A DNA stretch of 64,000 nt from Sparassis latifolia (Eukaryota; Basidiomycota; Agaricomycetes; Polyporales; Sparassidaceae), in assembly GCA_018466975.1 (NCBI GenBank), contig CM031555.1, positions 2,790,001 to 2,854,000 on the forward strand. The letters run 5' to 3'. Every line of letters starts with the position of its first letter. Position 1 is the stretch's first letter. Shown piece after piece: positions 55,906 through 64,000 of this stretch. A model generated the notes under the pieces. That model was not told the origin of the DNA and did no database searches. It saw only the letters and a program-made list of their open reading frames with translations. The translations under genes were made by a program, and so were the position numbers.

Positions 55906-58900
55906 TCACTTCTGTCCAAGGGAACCCATGAAACTCGACAGGTCTAACCCTTCGTACTCTTCCTCCGGGGGAAGGTCCTCTAGGCCGCGCAGGACATTCC
56001 TCTGACCTGGAAGTGAGGAGGCATCTTTGTCTTTCTTTTTATGTTTGGTAGCCGCTGCGGCATCCTCCTCTTCGGTAGTGCGTCTGAACAGGTCGAGCAC
56101 ATGGTCGGTGTCCATGGACGCCAGGCCGGAGTTCTGATGCGTGACAACTGAGTTAGCGATATTAAGCTTGAAGCGCTGCAGGCTGCGAGATCGTCAGATA
56201 GATTAGCATGCTGAGAAGACAAGGCGCGTACCCCATGATCTTTTCTTCTAGCGTCCCCTTCGTCACGAGGCGATACACGTTCACGACCTTCTTCTGGCCA
56301 ATACGGTGGGCGCGATCCATGGCTTGAAGATCCTTCATCGGATTCCAATCGTGCTCTACGAAGATGACAGTATCGGCACCGGTGAGTGTCAGACCGAGAC
56401 CCCCGACATGGGTAGTCAGGAGAAGGCAGTCGATGCTGGGATCAGAGTTGAACGTCTGGACGATGGCATGGCGCTTCTTGGCGTCCGTTCCACCATCTAG
56501 TCGCATGTATGTTACAGAGGGCATGTAATGTTTGAAGAGGTCGGTTTCGATGATGTCCAGCATCTGTTTCATCTGGCAGAAGATGAGAACGCGGTGTTGA
56601 GAGAAGGCTCCTGTGCCTGTGGACTCCGTTTCGATGAGTTCACTCTTCGCCACTTCGCCACCCACTCCAGGGGCAGATCCAATTCCACAGTCAATGAGGA
56701 GTTGTCTGCACAAAATAGTATGTTAACTTAGACCATAACGACTGGATTTACTGCATACCGAAGAGCAAGCAATTTGGGGGCGTGGTGAATGTCACTCAAG
56801 TCGTCCGACTCGGCCTTCTGCCCAGAGTTCGACAAAGCATCCAAGATAGCCTGCTTGTCGTTCTTGAGGACCAGTGCAGGATGGTTGCAGAGCTTCCGTA
56901 GGTATTGAAGAGATTGGAAAACGTGTTGTTGCTGCCCGCTCTTTCCCTCTTCCGAACGGACGACGTCTTCCGCTGCGTGGCGCGCCCGAGACTGTGAGAA
57001 GTCATCGTAGAGGTATTTCTGCAGATCTGACAGTTCGCAGTAGTAGTCCTGGATGATCTTTGGTGGCAGATCATGCAAGACGTCTTCCTTCAAACGCCGC
57101 AGGAGGAAGGGAAGAACTTGCTTGTGCAGGGCCTCAAGGGCAAGGGCAGCTGTTGAGAGTTACTAGCACCCATGTTCTCTTTCACAAGAATTATGGTACA
57201 CTTACCAGCTTCGCCGGTCTTAGCCTTCCCGTCCCGGTTCGATAGGATAGGCTTGCTGAAACGCTCGTTGAATGACGACTCGGTGCCAAGGAAGCCGGGC
57301 ATAAGGAAGTCAAAGAGACTCCAGAGTTCCAGCACGTTGTTCTGAATTGGCGTTCCAGAGAGGATAAGGCGATGGTGTGCGCGAATGCATTTCACGGCCT
57401 TCGTGAGCTTTGTCTTTGCATTCTTGATGATATGACCCTCGTCAAGGATGCAGTAGTGCCAATTCAGACCTTGTAAGTTGGAGATGTCGTTTCGTACAAC
57501 TTCGTATGAAGTAATAACCACGTCGTACGTTTTCAGCTTGACAAGGAGCTTGGCGCGCTCTCTCGAGTTCCCGGTATAGAGGATGGGTTTGAGGCTCTCT
57601 GCGTACTTGAGGATCTCGTAGTACCAGTGACCCGTGAGCGTAGGTGGGCAAACGATGATCGACGGAAGATGAACAGAGTCTGGCGAGTGAATCTCCTCGT
57701 GTCTCTTAGCTCGTTCATATTGCTTGCTTGCAAGAATGCAAATAGATTGCAGCGTCTTTCCAAGACCCATGTCTGGTATATTAAGTGAGCTCGCAATGGG
57801 TTTCGGGGTGTACGCAAGAGCTTACCATCACAAAGGATTCCGTGCAGCTGGTACTTGGCAAGGAACGCAAGCCAGTTTACGCCTTCTTGTTGGTATTTCC
57901 TCAACTCCGCCTTGATTACAACGGGAATGGTGTACTGTTCGACCTTGCTACCGTCAAGCAGCTGGGTGAGGAATTTGCGTTCCTCGTCACGACGTTGAAG
58001 CATATCCTCAGAGAAACCCGGCGGGCTCGGAAGGCCGGCCTGGCAAACCAGACGAATGAGATATAGGAGACATCAGAATGCTGCAAGCTTCCTTACCTCC
58101 AGCGGTACCATCTTCACCAACGAAGCAAACGTGTTCGTTGCGGTGGCGCGGATATCCTCATCTGAATCGCTCATCCGCCCAAGGACCGGGACAACCATGA
58201 AGATAACATACGGGAGCGCCTTGATATCCAGCTGCTGGACGATATCTGCACTGGACGTCAGAAGCGAAAACACTACGACAACCAACGATCACTTACGATA
58301 AATCAGCTCCACCGCGCCCTGCCTGTACGCCAGGTTCAAGGAGTCACCGAGGAAAGGAACTACTATTTCGATGACGTATCGCATAGCCTCGACGGTCATA
58401 GTATAACATATCGTGGCGAAGCACCGAGCGGCGGATTGACGGATAATCGCAAATCGGCTGCGAAGGGCCAGGATGATCATCGGGAACAGCTCGTTCAGCG
58501 TGGGCCAAAGTGCCTCATGGAATGTGGGCACGACAGCTTCTAGAACGCTGAAAGAGTCGATGACATCTTGACCCAAGTGCTTCTCGATCATTGTGTCCAT
58601 CTTGCTCACAGAATCTGCGAATGGTTGAGCTAATTGCACGGTGATGAAGAAGTGAACACACCAGTTGCGCACGCGCTGAGCAGCCCACCGGCCATAGACT
58701 GCCACATCTTTGGCACAACTTCCAGTAGCCGCGGCCCGAATTTCGTCGACAACTGCTCGAAAGCCAGACGTGCACCGCGGCGTGATAGACGGGCTTTCTC
58801 AGCCTCTTCAGGACTAAGCGCGGCCTTGTCAGAGATATCCTTGCCATTGTTGTGGGCAGCCGATGATTTCGGAAAAGACAAAACTCCACTGAGGATCTTG

Positions 58901-61900
58901 CGCGCATAAGCAAACGTAGGCGTTTGATCAACGTCTTGACACAGGAAAGTGCAGAGATTCTTGACGATCTTATCCGGAGGTTGGGGCAGATCGCGTTGCA
59001 CGCAAAATTCGACGAACGATGCGACAGCAATCGCGGAATGAGTTTGAAGGTCGACGTTCTCCTCATTCTATAATGATCAGGAGGTCTTCAGTGAGAGCAG
59101 ATGGGTATTATGACGTATCCTTACCTTGATGCTATTCATGATGCCCTTGACGATCGGACTGACTTTATCGGGTGTGCTCTTGAACGCTACAAACGCAGCA
59201 GCAAAAGCGGCAGCGACACGGACGTCATACTGCGCCTTGACCTCAATGTAACGGTCAATACTAGCCATGACCTTAATCCGCTTCTCCTTGATGATAGCGA
59301 GCTCCCGCTTTTTTGTCCGACCCAGGATGTCCTTTAGCGTCGTGAACATTTCACCTACGGCAGCTTGCGCGATGTCAACAGTGAAGCAGCCGGGCCTTGT
59401 CCCGGTGACGTCAACCTCCACTCCCAACGACGGAATAGACGATTGCGGGACCTTGCAGTCATACACAAAGGATTGCAGCAGATTTGTGCATTCGCCATGT
59501 ATGCGAGCAAGCGTGAACGCCATCTCGTGATACGCGGGGGGAGCGTCTCCCTGCAACCACGCCAGCGTCTTACCGCTGATCTCTGCTGCAAGAGTCGACT
59601 TGTTGATAAGCAAAGGATCCGACGGTGACGCGGTGTTGTCATATTCTCGCGCCCACTGTTCCGCGATGATTGCAGCCAGGAACTTCTGAAGCATGCTAGT
59701 TGAGTCAATGTAGTGAGCGAGGATTGGCCGGAACATGTCATCTAGCTTCATGCCCGAACCCTGGTGGACGGACCGTGCGTCAGCTTGGGTAAATCATAAC
59801 GGAGACGTCAAACCTACCGCAGACGGCCAGAATGCCATGATGTACGCGAGCGCTGTGGCAGCAGCAATCCGAGCTTTCAGTACAACCTCCACTGTCACCA
59901 GAGCTATATCTTGGGCAAGCATGTTCTTATCCACATTATGTCTCTCCGGAGGCACACCATGGTTGGCTGCCAAAGTCGGATCATAGAACGTAGAAGTATC
60001 GAGGGGCAGACCAAGCGGTGTCATCAAGACCGCATACCAGTCAAGCAGAACCTGTTGTTGGATCAGAGAATGCATCCACCCATCGACCGGGCTCAAGATA
60101 GACAGGACGAGCCGCCATGCTGAGAGAGTGCTTTCCCTGACATCCGAGCGTTCTTCGACGATTAAATTCTGGAATAGTAGTTTGAGGAAGGGCAGCTTGA
60201 TCCAGTCCTTGGGGAGTGATGAAACGGTCATAAACGCTTGAAGCGTCTTCACCACAGCGAGCCGGACATTTGCTATCGTGTGACGGAAGAAGGGGAACAG
60301 CATAGGGGCGAGCACCGAGATCGGATGCCTGTAAGATTCCATTAATGAATAGGATATTGACTGATCAGTAGGCACGTACGACCGCGTTTGATCAGCGATG
60401 ATCTCGATTACCTGGTTATAGGTGACCAGCTTGCCTTCAAAATGATATTAATAACACCGTCTATAACAATATAAAGGAAGTGCCAACCAAGAAGGTCCAT
60501 GACCGCTCCGACACTGGAGCTCAAATCATCTTTCATATTACCGAGACAGCTCCAGAGAACCGCGAGCACGCGGCTCAACTCCTCTGGCAATTGTTCGACT
60601 AAATGTGCAGCCACGGGGAGAAGACACGACGCAGCAACCGACCGAACGTCATCATCCCGATCGCCCAGTCTTGAAACAATTGTCAATCTGTGGTCATTGA
60701 GATGCGGATGCAAAGTGCACTTACCCTAGGACAGCAGCATCGACCACGCCTCGCAGCACCTCTTTCTGGCTTTCGATAACCTCGCGATGGCCTCGCGACG
60801 CATCTGGGCTTACCAGATCACTCCTGACAGCCACTTCGTACTTAATCCCGAGTAGACCAGCATGTCGAACTTCCCAAACATGGCCCTTCTCAGCATGTCT
60901 ATCGGCGAGCTTTCCTTGGGAAGGCTTCACAGTGATGGGAAAGTCTTGCCGGATCATCTGCAGAAGGACTGAATGGACATGTAAAACAGATCTACGAGGC
61001 ATGTGGATAAGGAGCGAGGCTAGAGTTTGCGATACCGTCTCTCGAACAGGAGCAACGACCTGACAGGGAGCTTGAGCCACACTGTTCGACGATGGATATG
61101 CGAAACGCGTACCTGATCCGAGACGAAGTCTCCAAATCTGTCGAGCACGAATATGCAGAGGAATTTGACTGCAAGATCGTTACACCATCTTTCGTGAGCG
61201 ATCTGATTATCTCCCCAAGAGGAATCAACTAGAGGTCGAGGCCATCAGTAAAGAATAAGACTCGACCTGTTAAATCCTTGTACCTCGCATGCCGCCACAT
61301 TTTCCTTGGATCTTGAGCAACTCCCTCAGGGCCAACGCCGCTCCATGTCGCACTTCCCATGCAGGACTGAATAAGTCAACTTCCAGCACCTTCACAACGC
61401 CATCCCACGGCCAGCAACCTGACTGGACTTCCAATGCTTTTGATTGCTTCTCAACCTTTGGGGAGACAGCGCCACCTTTGGAAGGATCGATGACAACGCG
61501 GTCACGAGAAGGACCGTCCGCTGGTGATTGTGGATGCTCCGCTTTGCTGGAGGGTCCTGCGCGATCATCCGTGGACACTAATCGAGCTCTGGTATTTGTC
61601 AGGACATATTCAGATGTCAATAGAATGAGTATCCGTACTTTGATAGACCAGCAGCTGTCGCACTATATCTGGCTCCGACACTTTGTGCAGGTGGTGGTGC
61701 TGCTACGAACGCACCATTGCCTGCCTTCCGCTTCCGCTTCAGACGGTTACGCTCCCGCGCTGACAGAGCCGCCGTCTCGTCGATCGGCGCGGCCGCAGTC
61801 GCAGATGGTCCAGGAGATGGGGCGGCGGGGGTGGTTGAGGTAGACCGACCAGCAGGAGAAGACTCTTTCATCTTGACATCGACCATCTCATCAGTAGGAC

Positions 61901-62643
61901 TGAGCGGATGTATGTCCTCTTCAGCCTTCACGCTGCTCATCTCCACGTCCTGGTCGATGTCTTCTGCCAACTCTTTCTCGATGTCCATATCGTCCGCGCC
62001 TCCGACGCTGTCAAGGAAGTCGAGTCCTAGGCGGCCCATGGCTTCCTTTCGAGCCTTCTTGACTTCAAGAGAACTCGACAGGATTCCCGATGGTTTGGTG
62101 AACTCCTTGCCAGAGGATGCTAAAAGTAGGGTGCCTTTCTCCATCAGCTCCTGAACAGAAAAAGGCGGAAACTCTGGGGGAGAGGGAGGAACCATGTCAT
62201 CTGAGGCCATCACCTCTTCCCCTGACGCGGGTTGCCATGACGGAATGAGAGCGCAGATCTGGGCGAGGGATGTGGATGCGGCGGAGCGTGTTTCATGAGA
62301 TCTAGAATGAAGGTACGGTAGGATCTAGAGAGCAATATCAAACCTGATATGAATGAAGAAGAGAAAGTGCAACACACCCGAGCTACCACGGCCATTAGCT
62401 CGGACCAGCCCGACTGATCGCTGAGAGTAACATGTTGACGGTTTGTCTTAATATCCTCTTCGACCAATACAGCATCTCCGACGACGCTCTTGGTTGCTAG
62501 TTGTGCGATTTGCTTTGCTGCTGTTGTCCTCACTGAGGTCGACGAACCGGTGTCGAGAAGAAGGAGGAGCCGGTCCAACCTGAAGATGTGGGATGACTAC
62601 TACGACTGCCATAACGGGAGGAGGGTGCATACCTAGAGGTCAT
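55906..62643 (-). CDS. MOT1: MOT1/BTAF1, Snf2-family ATPase that removes TBP from DNA
   Basis: This is a nuclear transcription regulator of roughly 1,900 residues. ATG at 62643 gives a four-codon first exon (MTSR) and then LDRLLLLLDTGSSTSVRTTA. The N-terminal two-thirds is HEAT repeats, with motifs such as AWEVRHGAALALRELLK, VWEVRHAGLLGIKYEVAV, RDDDVRSVAASCLLPVAAHL and FAIIRQSAARCFATIC. The C-terminal Snf2 domain has GILCDDMGLGKTLQSICIL (Walker A, about 57770), LDEGHIIKN (Walker B; DEGH instead of DEAH is the Mot1 form), LSGTPIQNNVLELWSLFDF and RRLKEDVLHDLPPKI. It continues with VLIFCQMKQMLDIIE, TTHVGGLGLTLTGADTVIF and DRAHRIGQKK. It ends in DLSSFMGSLGQK, the conserved Mot1 C-terminus, at 55906. 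Introns are short and no lesions are seen. Confidence 0.9.
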
Positions 62644-62983
62644 AACGTAAAAAGGGTAGAGCCGGACCGCACGTGCCGGCACAGAGATCGAAGACAGCAA
62701 ACGGGGTTGTTCTCACGCCCACCGGCCACGACGACTGCACCTTTTATCAAGTTCGCCCTTGTGACAGAAAATTGATCATGTCACGGGTGACCCCTGTGGT
62801 CATCTGCGAATCTTCCCCCGCGTGACTGATCAACTTTGTCTTCGTCACACCTATGTTCTCGTTTGTCCTCCATCACCCAACCTTCGACGTCCCTCTCAGC
62901 GAATTCGCTGTCCACTAGCTGTAAGTCTCTTTAATGCACCGTTTTTTCCCTTCTCTGCGCTCGGAGAGTCGGAATGACAAGAA
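62644..62983. promoter_or_regulatory. Promoter region between MOT1 and the JmjC gene
   Basis: This is about 340 bp with divergent genes on either side. An imperfect palindrome, ttgatcatgtcacggg...cgcgtgactgatcaac, lies at about 62773-62833. Confidence 0.35.
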
Positions 62984-64000
62984 ATGGAATTCGCCGAGCG
63001 TTTGTCCGCACAATTTGATGAAAGATGGAGTGAACCATATCGAGGCCGCTTAGATATCCTGCTGATCCGTAGTTTGTGTACAATCTCGTTTGACCTCGGT
63101 TTGACCAGTCATTCTCTCACCCAAAGCGGTCATGAGAAATCTTGAGATCCACTGAGTCGCCTTCATTGCATCACGGACCGAAGCGTTGAGAGAATTCTGT
63201 AGACCAACTCTTGCATGACAACAATCGCATGGGCTCAGGGTGCCGCACGCGCAGTCTCGGAGAGCTTGGGGAATGACTTTGGACCTACACCGCAGGGTGA
63301 GTGATGTCAGACCTGAAGAGCGCAGAGAGCGCTGATCCATGTAAGGAGCAGAAAACGTGGATGCCTTGCGGGACGCTGCAGCTCGCCTGTCGGACACACC
63401 ATCGCCTGATGCCGAGCTCTGTCTGAAGTTAGACAAACTCATCCAGCTGGCACACAAGGAAATGGCAGTGTCCTCGAGCGCAGCACAGATTGGATGGCGG
63501 AGGCTGTATACTGACGCCTGCATCCTACGGTCTTTAGCAGACATATATAGCCTCAACTCAACAAACGCTCAAAAGTATGCGCTGTCCTGCATCGCGAGAC
63601 TTGACCATGCTATCATCATCGCAGGGGCTCCGGGGGAAGGCCGACTGGATTTCACCATTGATCTTATTGCAGAAGTCCAGTCTAAATGCTTTCGGTCTCC
63701 CGGAGCTGGTGAGATGTTGGTTCCCGTTCCAGTGACCACTCCACATTCTCCGACTCTCCCGCTTACTGCGCTGAGGACTTATTCGGAAGCTGTGCCGCGC
63801 TTAGATGTACCCCCATCTCTAACATCTTTTGCCACGTCATTGTCGAGACGACCCTTCGTCCTGCCTGGTTATATTTGCGACTGGCCTGCCATGAATGAGC
63901 ACCCATGGCGATCTCTGGACTATTTGCGAGCGGTAACTGGACCTGGGCGGGTAGTTCCAGTGGAAATTGGTCGGGATTATACAGAAGCAGATTGGACACA
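62984..64000 (+). CDS. JmjC-domain protein (JMJD5-like), partial, N-terminus uncertain
   Basis: This is the N-terminal part of a Fe(II)/2-oxoglutarate hydroxylase or demethylase of the JMJD5 type. The well supported exon runs from about 63352 to the window's end. It reads ALRDAAARLSDTPSPDAELC, WRRLYTDACILRSLADIYS, HAIIIAGAPGEGRLDFTIDL, PSLTSFATSLSRRPFVLPGY, DWPAMNEHPWRSLDYLRAV and GPGRVVPVEIGRDYTEADWT. The RPFVLPGY..DWPAM block opens the cupin/JmjC domain. The metal-binding His-X-Asp lies beyond the window. The in-frame TAA at 63342 means an upstream exon must join at an acceptor near 63351. The frame from ATG 62984 (MEFAERLSAQFDERWSEPYR) is a candidate first exon, but I could not prove the join. 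Confidence 0.7.

Noticed and set aside
62773..62833. Palindrome with GTCAC/GTGAC cores between MOT1 and the JmjC gene
   Set aside because: It is imperfect, and a regulatory role cannot be supported from one occurrence.
63050..63556. 168-codon minus-strand frame
   Set aside because: It lies antisense to the JmjC gene's first coding exon, which has clear conserved blocks. It is most likely a shadow.
1..64000. CRISPR arrays, rRNA genes or tRNA genes
   Set aside because: No regularly spaced repeats or rRNA-like blocks were seen. tRNAs cannot be excluded by eye and would need a covariance-model scan.

Overview
The window reads as nuclear DNA of a filamentous basidiomycete, most likely an Agaricomycete. 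The reasons are genes broken by many introns of about 50-70 nt, a KDZ-family transposase, a GMC oxidoreductase and a Baeyer-Villiger-type flavin monooxygenase of wood- and litter-fungus type, a fungal F-box/LRR protein, and chromatin and RNA genes (MOT1, NOT4, PAN2, RAD18) with fungal architecture. Everything below was read by eye from translation and splice signals. CDS entries give the genomic span including introns.

Layout. 1-5.0 kb is transposon-derived: a KDZ transposase copy with two nonsense codons, then two non-coding inverted-repeat elements. 5.1-12 kb holds two catabolic genes on the plus strand (flavin monooxygenase, alpha/beta hydrolase) with two small unknown genes between them. 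12.3-17.1 kb holds a GPI-anchored double-cupredoxin protein, a T5orf172/DUF1766 GIY-YIG protein and a PDCD5 homologue. 17.9-22.8 kb is a long NOT4 ubiquitin ligase gene. 23.3-26.5 kb is a GMC oxidoreductase with an apparent 1-bp frameshift, an 8-nt microexon and two probable GC-AG introns. 26.5-29.4 kb is gene-poor with short repeats. RAD18 lies at 29.5-31.0 kb.

31.0-44.7 kb is an accessory island between the housekeeping genes RAD18 and PAN2. It carries (i) four short plus-strand genes, each with one Cys2-His-Cys-like finger whose second Cys-to-His spacing is always 11 residues, the same as in the UBZ finger of neighbouring RAD18; (ii) five copies of a roughly 290-residue kinase-like gene (four tandem on the minus strand, two of them sharing the same premature stop codon, plus one inverted relic); and (iii) a PD-(D/E)XK restriction-endonuclease-like gene lying among the kinase copies. 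This young, duplicating island is the most unusual part of the window.

44.7-64 kb returns to ordinary genes: PAN2, a dimeric alpha/beta-barrel protein, a secreted agmatinase-like ureohydrolase, an F-box/LRR protein, the Snf2 ATPase MOT1, and the 5' part of a JmjC/JMJD5-like gene that runs off the right end.
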